A stretch of 64,000 nucleotides of DNA, from contig NZ_VDDA01000004.1 of assembly GCF_006151805.1 (NCBI RefSeq), positions 1 through 64,000 of the forward strand. The letters are read 5' to 3'. Below, one piece after another: positions 8,893 to 16,709 of the stretch. The notes under the pieces are model-generated. The model saw nothing but the letters and a program-made list of their open reading frames with translations. It made no database searches and had not been told where the DNA came from. The stretch's first letter is position 1, and each line of letters starts with the position of its first letter. The translations under genes and the position numbers were made by a program. This stretch comes from Methylobacterium terricola. GTDB lineage: Bacteria > Pseudomonadota > Alphaproteobacteria > Rhizobiales > Beijerinckiaceae.

Positions 8893-9831
8893 ATGATGAA
8901 CCTGCGCCAGCTGGAGATTCTGCGGGCGGTGGTGCGGCACCGCACCACCCTGGCGGCGGCCGAGGAACTGGCGGTGTCGCAGCCGGCGGTGAGCAACGCC
9001 CTCAAGGCGATGGAGGCGCAGGTCGGCTTCCCGCTCTTCGACCGCATCAACAACCGGCTGTTTCCGACCTCCGAGGCGATGACGCTCTACAAGGAGAGCG
9101 ATGCGATCTTCGCGCTCCACGCCAAGCTCGAAGGCCGCGTCCGCGACCTGCGCGAGAACCGCCACGGCCACCTCGCCCTGATGGCGACGCCGCCGCTCGC
9201 CTACGGCCTCCTCCCACGGGCGCTCGCCGCCTTCGTCCGCGCGCGGCCGCAGACCCGGCTGTTCTTCGACGTACGCCGCTACGAGGGGGTGATCGAAGGC
9301 GTGACCGGCCGGGTCGCCGAGCTCGGCTTCGCCCTCGGCCTGTCGAACCATGTCGGCCTCGCCCACGAGGTCGTGCACCGGGGCGAGATGGTGTGCGTCA
9401 TGGCGCCGGACCATCCGTTGAGCGGGTGCGGGACGGTCACGCCGGCCGACCTCGCGCGCCATCCCTTCATCGGGCTGGAGCGCGGCACCCGCCTCGGCGA
9501 GGCGCTGCGCGACGCCTTCGCGCAGGCCGGCGTGCCGTTCCGTGCCACCGTGGAGGTGCGCTACTGCAACACGGCCTGCGTGCTCGCGGGCGCGGGCGTC
9601 GGCGTCGCGGTGGTCGATCCGTTCTCGCCGGCGCAGGGCGGGGCGCACCCGGTGGTGGTGCGTCGCTTCGTGCCGACGACGACGGTCGAGGCGTTCATGC
9701 TGTGGTCGGAGGCCGAGCCGCTGTCGCGGCTGGCGCGGGCGTTCCTCGACGAGGTGCGGGCGGCGGCGGGCGACGGAGGGGTGGGCGCTATGCCTGTACC
9801 CCCGCCCGGGCCACCTCCCCCGCATCCTTGA
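8893..9831 (+). CDS. LysR-family transcriptional regulator
   Basis: A 312-residue LysR-type regulator. The N-terminal winged helix-turn-helix reads MNLRQLEILRAVVRHRTTLA with the recognition segment LAVSQPAVSNALKAME; the effector domain begins near residue 90 (HLALMATPPLAYGLLPRAL). GTG (8890), ATG (8893) and ATG (8896) are consecutive; 8893 is used and the choice hardly alters the protein. It is divergent from the carbamoylase operon and probably controls it. The proline-rich C-terminus (MPVPPPGPPPPHP) overlaps the end of the convergent PrpD-family gene by 44 bp. Confidence 0.92.
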   Translation: MMNLRQLEILRAVVRHRTTLAAAEELAVSQPAVSNALKAMEAQVGFPLFDRINNRLFPTSEAMTLYKESDAIFALHAKLEGRVRDLRENRHGHLALMATPPLAYGLLPRALAAFVRARPQTRLFFDVRRYEGVIEGVTGRVAELGFALGLSNHVGLAHEVVHRGEMVCVMAPDHPLSGCGTVTPADLARHPFIGLERGTRLGEALRDAFAQAGVPFRATVEVRYCNTACVLAGAGVGVAVVDPFSPAQGGAHPVVVRRFVPTTTVEAFMLWSEAEPLSRLARAFLDEVRAAAGDGGVGAMPVPPPGPPPPHP

Positions 9832-11245
9832 GCCGGCCGATCTCCCAGGCGAGAGCCATCACCCGGCGGATCTGCGCCTCCGGCAGGATGCCCTCGGCGA
9901 GATCGACGAACTTGCGCGCGAGATCGGCATCCGACATCGGATTCTCGACGCTGCCGATCGCGTGCTCGATATGGCGCGTCAGGGTACGCCCGTCGGTCAG
10001 CGTGATCGTCAGGTCGACCTGCTCCGGCCGCACCCCCGGCGTGACCACCGGCACGACCTTGCCGCGCAGATCGGTGACGACGGGATCGCGCACCGCCCGG
10101 TCGCTGAACTGCTTCTCGCCGCCCGCCCCTTCGACCAGGGCGACCGCGACGGCGTGGTAGATGCTGAACTTGCCCTCCAGCCCGGTGCGCGGCGCGGTCT
10201 TGCCGGTGAGTTCCAGCACCAGCGGGTGGACCTTCAGCGCGACGCGGCGAATCTGGTCGGGGGTCAGGCGGTTCTCGTTGCGCAGCTGGACCGCGGCGTC
10301 GATCGCCGGATGCATGACGATGCCGCAGGCGAAGGGCTTGTAGGTGTTGAGCGCCGCCTCGAAGCGGCTCCCCAGCCCCTCGGTGATCTCGCGATACTCC
10401 TGCTTGGTCGAGACGGTGTTGGCCCAGCCGCGCTTCGCCTCGATCATCCCGTCCGAGCTGGTGAAGTTCTTCTCGGCGAGGATCGCCGCGAACAGCCCGT
10501 TGGCGGCGGCGCGGCCGGGGTTGAAGCTCTTGTTCATCGAGCCGAACGACTCGCGCAGGCCCACCGGCTGCGAGGCGGCGAGCCCCAAGGCCCACACCAT
10601 CTGCTGCTCGGACAGGCCCATCAGCTTGCCGGCGGCGGCGGCCGCGCCGAACACCCCGGCCGTACCGGTGATGTGCCAGCCGACATCGTAGTGGTTGGGA
10701 TAGACCGCGTTGCCGATCCGGCACTCGGTCTCGACGCCGAGGACCAGGGCATTGAGGAAGTCCGGCCCTGAGACCGGCCGCATCTCGGCGAGCGCCAGGA
10801 TCGCCGAGGCGACCGGGCCGGCCGGGTGGATCACGGTCTTCAGGTGGGTGTCGTCGTAGTCGAAGATGTGGCTCGACACGCCGTTGAGGAAGGCGGCGTT
10901 CATGATGTCGAAGCGCTCGGCGCGCCCGAACAGCCCGGCCTGGGGCGGGCCCGAGAACGGCTTCAGCGCCGACACCGCGACGTCGAGGGTTTCATGGTGC
11001 GAGCCGCCGATGGCGACGCCGACCCAGTTGAGGAAGGTGCGGGTGCCCTCGCGCCGCACCGCCTCGGGCAGGTCCTCGAACCGGGCCCCGACCACGTAGC
11101 GCGCGAGAATCCGGGTGACGTCGCGGGGGGGCGCCGAGGCAGCGGGCCGGGGCTGGGCCGGAGCGGCCGGCTCGGCGGCGCCCGCCCCCTTCGCCGCGAT
11201 GGCAAGGCCGGCGGCCCCGATCAGGCTGCGTCGATCGACCGTCAT
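9788..11245 (-). CDS. MmgE/PrpD-family protein with Tat-like signal
   Basis: A 485-residue member of the MmgE/PrpD family, which includes 2-methylcitrate dehydratase and cis-aconitate decarboxylase. The domain starts near residue 41 (DVTRILARYVVGARFEDLP) and contains the family segments FDYDDTH and GWHITGTAGVFGAAAAAGKL. Before it lies a twin-arginine-like leader, DRRSLIGAAGLAIAAKGAGA, which is unusual because most characterised relatives are cytosolic. The ATG at 11245 has a GGAGGG ribosome-binding site; the frame upstream is antisense shadow. It lies 74 bp downstream of a TcuA-like flavoprotein gene. A dehydratase or decarboxylase acting on a tricarboxylate is plausible; the exact reaction is not assigned. 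Confidence 0.85.
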   Translation of the reverse strand: MTVDRRSLIGAAGLAIAAKGAGAAEPAAPAQPRPAASAPPRDVTRILARYVVGARFEDLPEAVRREGTRTFLNWVGVAIGGSHHETLDVAVSALKPFSGPPQAGLFGRAERFDIMNAAFLNGVSSHIFDYDDTHLKTVIHPAGPVASAILALAEMRPVSGPDFLNALVLGVETECRIGNAVYPNHYDVGWHITGTAGVFGAAAAAGKLMGLSEQQMVWALGLAASQPVGLRESFGSMNKSFNPGRAAANGLFAAILAEKNFTSSDGMIEAKRGWANTVSTKQEYREITEGLGSRFEAALNTYKPFACGIVMHPAIDAAVQLRNENRLTPDQIRRVALKVHPLVLELTGKTAPRTGLEGKFSIYHAVAVALVEGAGGEKQFSDRAVRDPVVTDLRGKVVPVVTPGVRPEQVDLTITLTDGRTLTRHIEHAIGSVENPMSDADLARKFVDLAEGILPEAQIRRVMALAWEIGRLKDAGEVARAGVQA

Positions 11246-11319
11246 GGCGTTCCCTCCTCTCTGGTTCAACGCGGCCGGGACGGCGCAGGTCCGCCCCGCC
11301 TCAAGACCCCCGCCCCGCC

Positions 11320-12801
11320 TCAAGCCCCGCGCGCCGCTCCGGCCCCGGCGCGCCGCCCGAACACCACGCCGGAGGTCAGGCCCGAGCCGCCCGGATAGCC
11401 GTTGAAGAACACCCCGCCGACCATCTCGCCGCAGGCATAGAGGCCGGGAATCGGGGCGCCAGTCTCGTGCAGCACCGCCCCGTCCGCGTCGACCTCGACG
11501 CCGCCATACGTGAAGGTGATGCCGCCGGTGACCGGATAGGCCTTGAACGGGCCGGTCTCGATCCGCCGCGCCCAGTTCGATTTCGGCAGCGCGAGGCCCT
11601 GGGTGCCGCGCCCGTCCTTCACCGTCGGGTCGAAGGGCACGCTCTCGTCCACCGCGTCGTTGAACGCGGCGATCGTCGCCCGCGCCTGCGCCTTGTCGGT
11701 GAGGCCGTCGAGCCGGTTGATCAGCGCGTCCAGCGTGTCGGCCTCGACGAAGTGCGCGTCGTGGAACCGGTACTCGCTGTAGAGCAGCGGATCGACCGCT
11801 GCGTCGAAGATCTGCCAGGCGACGTGGCCGGGCTGCTCCATGATGGCGCGGCCGAACTGGGCGTAGGTGTAGTTGCGGAAATCGCGGCCCTCGTCGACGA
11901 AGCGCTCGCCGTCGGCGTTGAGCATCACGCCGAGGAAGTAGCAGATCTTGCGATAGTGCTTGCGCTCGAGATGCGGCAGGTCGAGATTGCCGTAGGGCGG
12001 GGTGAACAGGTCCATCGGCGTGGCATGGCAGCCGCCGTAGAAGCCGTGGCGCCGTGCCCCGAGCCGGAACGCCATGGCGAGCCCATCGCCCTGGTTGTGC
12101 GGCGTGCCGCGCACCTTGGCCTGCTCCCAGCCCGGCCCGATGAAGTCCGCGCGCATCGCCGCATTGGCCTCGAAGCCGCCGCAGCCGAGCACCACCGCCC
12201 GCGCCCGGATCTCGCCCGCAGCGGTGCGCACGCCGCAAACCCGGCCGCCCTCGACGATCAGGTCCTCGGCGGCGCATGCGTAGCGGATCTCGCCGCCCAA
12301 GCCTTCGAAGGCCGCGCGCTCGGCCTCGGCGAGGCCGTGGCCCTCGCCGCGTGTGGCGAGCGTCAGGCCGCCCCAGAAGACGTGGCGCCCGTCCTTCTCG
12401 AACGACTGGCGGGAATAGATCGGCTCGAACTTCACCCCGCGCGAGGCGAGCCAGCGCACCGCGTCGTAGCTCTCGGCGATCAAGGCCTGCTGCTCGCGGC
12501 TCAGCGGCCGGCCGTCGTTGAAGCCGAGGAGGTCGGCGGCGAAGCGCTCCGCCGGGTAGGCGCCGAAATCGGTGTTGGCTAACCGCGGATCGGTCGGGTC
12601 TTCGAGCAGCGGCACAAGGTCGTCGGCGCCGTCATAGACGAAGCGCATCGCGCCGGCCGTGTAGGCGGTGTTGCCGCCGGCGAGGTCCGGCCCGGCCTTC
12701 TCGATCACCAGGACCCGGCTTCCCTGCTCGCGCCCGGCGATGGCCGCGCTCATCGCGGCATTGCCGGAGCCGACGACGACGATGTCCCACTCGGTCTGCA
12801 T
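11320..12801 (-). CDS. FAD-dependent tricarballylate dehydrogenase-like flavoprotein
   Basis: A 493-residue flavoprotein of the fumarate reductase/succinate dehydrogenase superfamily, closest in form to TcuA, which oxidises tricarballylate to cis-aconitate. The N-terminal FAD-binding motif is DIVVVGSGNAAMSAAIAGRE (residues 6-25), and the C-terminal FAD/substrate region reads PVTGGITFTYGGVEVD and GLYACGEMVGGVFFNGYPGGSGL. There is no signal peptide. The downstream gene is PrpD-family and a GntR regulator is divergent. The TcuB electron-transfer partner and TcuC transporter are not adjacent, so the substrate could be another carboxylic acid. Confidence 0.82.
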   Translation of the reverse strand: MQTEWDIVVVGSGNAAMSAAIAGREQGSRVLVIEKAGPDLAGGNTAYTAGAMRFVYDGADDLVPLLEDPTDPRLANTDFGAYPAERFAADLLGFNDGRPLSREQQALIAESYDAVRWLASRGVKFEPIYSRQSFEKDGRHVFWGGLTLATRGEGHGLAEAERAAFEGLGGEIRYACAAEDLIVEGGRVCGVRTAAGEIRARAVVLGCGGFEANAAMRADFIGPGWEQAKVRGTPHNQGDGLAMAFRLGARRHGFYGGCHATPMDLFTPPYGNLDLPHLERKHYRKICYFLGVMLNADGERFVDEGRDFRNYTYAQFGRAIMEQPGHVAWQIFDAAVDPLLYSEYRFHDAHFVEADTLDALINRLDGLTDKAQARATIAAFNDAVDESVPFDPTVKDGRGTQGLALPKSNWARRIETGPFKAYPVTGGITFTYGGVEVDADGAVLHETGAPIPGLYACGEMVGGVFFNGYPGGSGLTSGVVFGRRAGAGAARGA

Positions 12802-12828
12802 GGCGTTCCTCCGGCCTCCGATATGTCA

Positions 12829-12848
12829 TTGTATGCGATTGCATGCAA
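12829..12848. promoter_or_regulatory. Probable GntR-type operator
   Basis: TTGTATGC (12829-12836) is followed one helical turn later by TTGCATGC (12839-12846), and the second copy is part of a perfect palindrome TTGCATGCAA (12839-12848). The site lies in the 113-bp gap between the divergent flavoprotein and GntR genes. FCD-type GntR regulators commonly bind TTGTAT/ATACAA-like palindromes, so this is the likely binding site of the adjacent regulator. Confidence 0.5.
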
Positions 12849-12914
12849 GATTGCCGGCTTGTCGGGCGCCGTGCCCGCGCGCACATCCCGGGCGGGCGGG
12901 AGGATGGCTGCGGG

Positions 12915-13568
12915 ATGACGGGGCGGGGTTCGGGGGAGCAGCGGGGCGGCCAGGGCGCCTATGACCGGCTGCTCGGCGCCATCGAGGAGGGCGAGCTGCC
13001 GCCCGGCAGCCGCCTGCGCGAGGCGGAGCTGGCGGAGCGTTTCGCGATCAGCCGCACGCCGGTGCGCGAGGCCCTGGCGCGGCTCGAGGCGCAGGGGCTG
13101 GTGCGGCACGAGCCGCATCGCGGCGCCAGCGTGGCGCGGCTCGACTACGCCCAGGTCACCGAGCTCTACGACCTGCGCGAGGTGCTGGAGGGCACCGCGG
13201 CCCGCCTCGCGGCGGTCCATGCCAGCGCGATCGAGGTCGAGATCCTGGAGGAGATGGTCGAGCGCGACCGCGGCCTCGTCGGCGATGCGGCGGCGCTGGC
13301 GCGCACCAACCGGTTGTTCCACCGCCAGATCCACGCCTGCGCCCATAACCGCTTCCTCCAGGGCACGCTGGAGACGATGCGGCTCTCCCTGGTGCTCCTG
13401 TCGGGCACCACCCTGGCGCAAGCGGACCGGGCCGGGGCCTCGATCGACGAGCACGCGGCGATCGTCGCGAAAATCCGCGCCCATGACGGCGACGGCGCCG
13501 AGGCGGCGGCGCGGACCCATATCCGGGCGGCGTTCAAGGCGCGGATCCGCCTGCACCAGGAGATGTGA
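12915..13568 (+). CDS. GntR-family (FCD-type) transcriptional regulator
   Basis: A 217-residue GntR regulator. The winged helix-turn-helix is at about residues 16-78 (AYDRLLGAIEEGELPPGSRL, then AERFAISRTPVREALARLEA), and an all-helical FCD effector domain follows (YDLREVLEGTAARLAA to the C-terminus). The start at 12915 gives the usual family length; an upstream in-frame ATG at 12843 lies within the putative operator and is disfavoured. It is divergent from the TcuA-like and PrpD-like genes and probably represses them until a carboxylate inducer is bound. Confidence 0.9.
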   Translation: MTGRGSGEQRGGQGAYDRLLGAIEEGELPPGSRLREAELAERFAISRTPVREALARLEAQGLVRHEPHRGASVARLDYAQVTELYDLREVLEGTAARLAAVHASAIEVEILEEMVERDRGLVGDAAALARTNRLFHRQIHACAHNRFLQGTLETMRLSLVLLSGTTLAQADRAGASIDEHAAIVAKIRAHDGDGAEAAARTHIRAAFKARIRLHQEM

Positions 13569-13706
13569 GGCTTCCTCTGGCCCCGCCGTTGCATTCCCGG
13601 CGGGTTCGTGGCTGGTACCGGCGGCATCGGCTTCGACAGGGTGAAGGAACTTCGCGTGCGCCAGGGCATGGACGGCTTCGTCACGCGCGATCGGCGGATC
13701 TGAGCC

Positions 13707-15065
13707 GTGAACACCTGGCCGCAGCCCGCGCTCGACCCGCGCATCGCCGCGCTCCTCGCCGAGATCGCCGCGCAGGACAGCGTGCCCTTGCGGCGCGACG
13801 GCCGGCCTCTCGACCTGCGCGGGGCGAACCTGAGCCGCGATCACCTCGCGCCCCTCGCCGGCGACGCGGGCTGGTGGGACGCGGAGCGCCGGGGCCTCGA
13901 CCTCGCCGGGGCCGAGATCTCGGGCAGCGACCTGGAGCAAGCCGACCTGACCGGCGCCACCCTGAAGCGGGCCCGGCTCTCCGGAGCGCTCGCCCGCTCC
14001 GCCGACTTCACCGGGGCGCTGATCGAGGAGGCGGATTTCGGCAAGGCCGACCTCAGCGGCGCCCGCTTCGCCGGCGTCGCCGGCGGCCAGGCCGACTTCT
14101 CGGAAGCGATGCTGGAGGATGCGAGCTTTCGCGACGCCTCCTTGCGCTTCGCCCGCCTGCCCCGCAGCCTGCTCGACGGCGCCGATTTCTCCGGCGCCGA
14201 CCTGTGGGGCGCCGACTTCACCGGGGCCGACGCCGACTACACCAAGTTCCGCGGCGCGCGCCTCGACGAGGTGAACCTGTCGGACACCAACCTGACCCAC
14301 GCCGATTTCGAGGGCGCGAGCCTGACCAAGGCGCGGCTCACCGGCTCGCGCCTGCGCAGCGCCGTGCTGACCGGCGCCAAGCTCGACGGGGCGGATCTCT
14401 CCGGCGCCGACCTTTCCGCCGCGACGCTGGTGCGGCTCGACCTCTCCTCCTGCTCCTTGCGCCACGCCCGTTTCGCCGGCGCCTGGCTCAACGGCACGCG
14501 CTTTCGCGCCGCGCAGATCGGCGAGGCGGTGGGCGAGGAGGTCGCCGGCGAGTACGAGGCCGCGAAGGCGAGCTACCTGGCGCTGGAGCAGAATTTCGAG
14601 AGCATCGGCAGCCGCGACGAGGCCGGCTGGGCCTATCGCCGCCGCCGGCGCATGGGCCGGCTCCACGCCGGCGCCCTGTTCCGGACCGCCTGGCGCGCCC
14701 GCGACCGCAAGGGAATTCTCCGACACGGCTATCGCTGGACCGCCGACCGCTTCGTCGAGTGGCTGTGCGATTACGGCGAGAGCCTGTCCCGGCTGTTTCG
14801 CGCCTTCGCGATCCTGATCGTGGTGTTCGGCGGGCTCTACGGCCTCACCGGCGGGCTGATCCCGGAGGGCGGCACGGCGGCGACCTACAACCTCCTCGAT
14901 CTGATGAGCTACAGCGCCCTCAACATGATGACGGCGAACCCGCCCGAGATCGGCATCAAGCCGGTCGGCCGGATCACCAACCTGCTCGTCGGGGTGCAGG
15001 GCGGGACCGGGATCGTGCTGATGGGGCTGTTCGGGTTCGTGCTGGGTAACCGGCTGCGGCGGTAG
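13707..15065 (+). CDS. Pentapeptide-repeat protein with C-terminal two-helix channel-like module
   Basis: A 452-residue protein with a GTG start. Residues about 36-270 are tandem A(D/N)LxX pentapeptide repeats forming a right-handed beta-helix. Residues 285-320 carry a YLALEQNFESIGSRDEAGWAY block followed by a basic stretch; this type of linker joins pentapeptide repeats to ion-channel domains in some prokaryotic proteins. Two hydrophobic helices (about 366-382 and 425-447) flank a short amphipathic loop, YSALNMMTANPPEIG (402-416), placed like a pore loop but without a TVGYGD filter. It is probably an inner-membrane channel or channel-derived sensor with a cytosolic repeat domain. It stands alone, between a GntR gene and a convergent ABC operon. 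Confidence 0.82.
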   Translation: MNTWPQPALDPRIAALLAEIAAQDSVPLRRDGRPLDLRGANLSRDHLAPLAGDAGWWDAERRGLDLAGAEISGSDLEQADLTGATLKRARLSGALARSADFTGALIEEADFGKADLSGARFAGVAGGQADFSEAMLEDASFRDASLRFARLPRSLLDGADFSGADLWGADFTGADADYTKFRGARLDEVNLSDTNLTHADFEGASLTKARLTGSRLRSAVLTGAKLDGADLSGADLSAATLVRLDLSSCSLRHARFAGAWLNGTRFRAAQIGEAVGEEVAGEYEAAKASYLALEQNFESIGSRDEAGWAYRRRRRMGRLHAGALFRTAWRARDRKGILRHGYRWTADRFVEWLCDYGESLSRLFRAFAILIVVFGGLYGLTGGLIPEGGTAATYNLLDLMSYSALNMMTANPPEIGIKPVGRITNLLVGVQGGTGIVLMGLFGFVLGNRLRR

Positions 15066-15101
15066 CGATCCAAGGTGTTACATCGAACGCCCTGCCACCC
15101 T

Positions 15102-15151
15102 CCCCTTTCCCGGATCTCCTTTCGCTGACGCTTCAGTCGTCCGGGAAAGGG
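15102..15151. repeat. Palindromic repeat family A, single unit
   Basis: This 50-bp unit is bounded by CCCCTTTCCCGG and CCGGGAAAGGG, with GATCTCC...GCTGACGCT...AGTCGT between. The same unit recurs at 22827-22989 (two units), 26449-26498 and 30613-30783 (two units), always between genes. Here it lies between the convergent pentapeptide-repeat and ABC ATPase genes. Confidence 0.85.
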
Positions 15152-15198
15152 CGGAGGTGTCTCGGCAGAAGGCGAGACATTCTCCAGCGTCGGCTATT

Positions 15199-15957
15199 CT
15201 ACCGTGCTGCCTGCCCCGCTCCCGCCAGCTCCTCCCGGATCACCTGCGTCATCGCCTTCAGCGCCGGCGCCGCCCGGTCGCGCGGCTGGCCCGCCGCGAT
15301 CCGGTGCGCCGCAACGATCCGGCCCGGGCTGCCGGCCAGCACGACGATCCGGTCGGCGAGGTAGACCGCCTCCTCGATGTCGTGGGTGACGAACAGGACC
15401 GTCTGACCGGAGGCGCGGCAGAGACGGGCGAGCTCGTCCTGGAGGGTCTCGCGGGTCAGCGCATCGAGGGCGGAGAACGGCTCGTCCATCAGCAGAACGT
15501 GCGGCTCGACCGCGAGCGCCCGGGCGAGGGACACCCGCTGCCTCTGGCCGCCGGAGAGCTGGAACGGCCAGCGCCCGGCCAGCTCCGCGAGACCCACCCG
15601 CCCCAGGGCGGCGAGCGCCCGCCGGCGCCGCTCGGCCCGGGGGAGGCGCAGCTTCTCCAGCCCGAAGGCGACGTTGTCGAGGACGCGGCGCCAGGGCAGC
15701 AGGCGCGAATCCTGAAACACCAGGGCAACCGCCCGGCGGCCGGCCTCGGGCTCGCTGACCGAGACGGTCCCGGCACTCGGTGCCACCAGGTCGGCGATGA
15801 CGCGGAGCAGCGTCGACTTGCCGACGCCCGAGGCGCCGACGATGGCCAGGAACTCGCCGGGCTCGATGTCGAGGTCGAGGCCCGAGAGCACCGTGGTGCG
15901 GCTGCCGTCGCGGGTGAAGGTGAGGGCGAGGCCCTGGATCGCGATCAGGCCCGCCAT
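15199..15957 (-). CDS. Nitrate/sulfonate-type ABC transporter ATP-binding protein
   Basis: A 252-residue ATPase of the SsuB/TauB class. Walker A is GASGVGKST (about 42-50), the Q-loop is in VALVFQDSRLLPWRRVLDNV, the signature is LSGGQRQRVSLARAL, Walker B is VLLMDEPFSALDALT and the switch histidine is in VLFVTHDIEEAVYLADR. The first methionine overlaps the end of the permease gene by 13 bp. It energises import of the ligand bound by the product of the third gene of this operon. Confidence 0.92.
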   Translation of the reverse strand: MAGLIAIQGLALTFTRDGSRTTVLSGLDLDIEPGEFLAIVGASGVGKSTLLRVIADLVAPSAGTVSVSEPEAGRRAVALVFQDSRLLPWRRVLDNVAFGLEKLRLPRAERRRRALAALGRVGLAELAGRWPFQLSGGQRQRVSLARALAVEPHVLLMDEPFSALDALTRETLQDELARLCRASGQTVLFVTHDIEEAVYLADRIVVLAGSPGRIVAAHRIAAGQPRDRAAPALKAMTQVIREELAGAGQAAR

Positions 15958-16700
15958 CTGAGGATCCAGCGTTGGAGGGCGGTGAAGCCGGCATCGAAGA
16001 CGCCGTAGAGCAGCGCCATGGTGAGCATGTAGACGACCACGATGTCGGTCGCGAGCAGCGTCGAGGCCTGCATCATCCGCTGGCCGAGACCGGCGACCCC
16101 GAAGATCTCGGCGGCCACCACCGCCATCCAGGCCTGCCCGATGGCGGTGCGCACGCCGACCAGGATGCCCGGCATCGCGGCCGGCCACACCACCGTGACC
16201 AGGCGCTCCGGCGCGGAGCGGAAGCCGAAGGCGGCTGCGAGCTCGATCAGGTCGCGGTCGACGCCGCGGATCGCCCCGTGGGCAGCGAAATAGACGATCC
16301 AGAACACCCCGATCGCGACGATGAACAGCGCCGCCTCCGGGCTGACCCCGAACCAGATGATCGCGAACGGCACCCAGGCGAGGCCCGGCACCGGGCGCAG
16401 CACCCGCACCACCCAGGCGGTCAGCCCCTCGGCCGTGCGCGATAGGCCGGTGAGCGTGCCGACGGCGATGCCGAGGCCGACGCCGAGCGCCAGACCCGCG
16501 AGGTAATGCCCGAGGCTGCCGGTCACCGCCGCGAGCCACTGGCCCGAGCGCAGCTCGCGCAGGAACGCATCCGGGATCACCGAGGGCGGCGGCAGGAAGG
16601 CGGGGTTGACGAGGCCGAGCCGCGGCACGGCCTCCCACAGGGCGAAGAAGGCGGCGAGCCCCACCAGCGGGAGCAACGCCGCCGCGGGGCGGAATCGCAT
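15945..16700 (-). CDS. Nitrate/sulfonate-type ABC transporter permease
   Basis: A 251-residue inner-membrane permease of the SsuC/TauC class. The first helix begins at about residue 6 (AAALLPLVGLAAFFALWEAV), then PSVIPDAFLRELRSGQW is a typical family segment, and the coupling loop reads LIELAAAFGFRSAPERLVTVVWPAAMPGILVGVRT. It starts 9 bp after the substrate-binding-protein stop and overlaps the ATPase gene, so the three are one transcription unit. Confidence 0.92.
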   Translation of the reverse strand: MRFRPAAALLPLVGLAAFFALWEAVPRLGLVNPAFLPPPSVIPDAFLRELRSGQWLAAVTGSLGHYLAGLALGVGLGIAVGTLTGLSRTAEGLTAWVVRVLRPVPGLAWVPFAIIWFGVSPEAALFIVAIGVFWIVYFAAHGAIRGVDRDLIELAAAFGFRSAPERLVTVVWPAAMPGILVGVRTAIGQAWMAVVAAEIFGVAGLGQRMMQASTLLATDIVVVYMLTMALLYGVFDAGFTALQRWILRWRA

Positions 16701-16709
16701 GGCCGTGCT

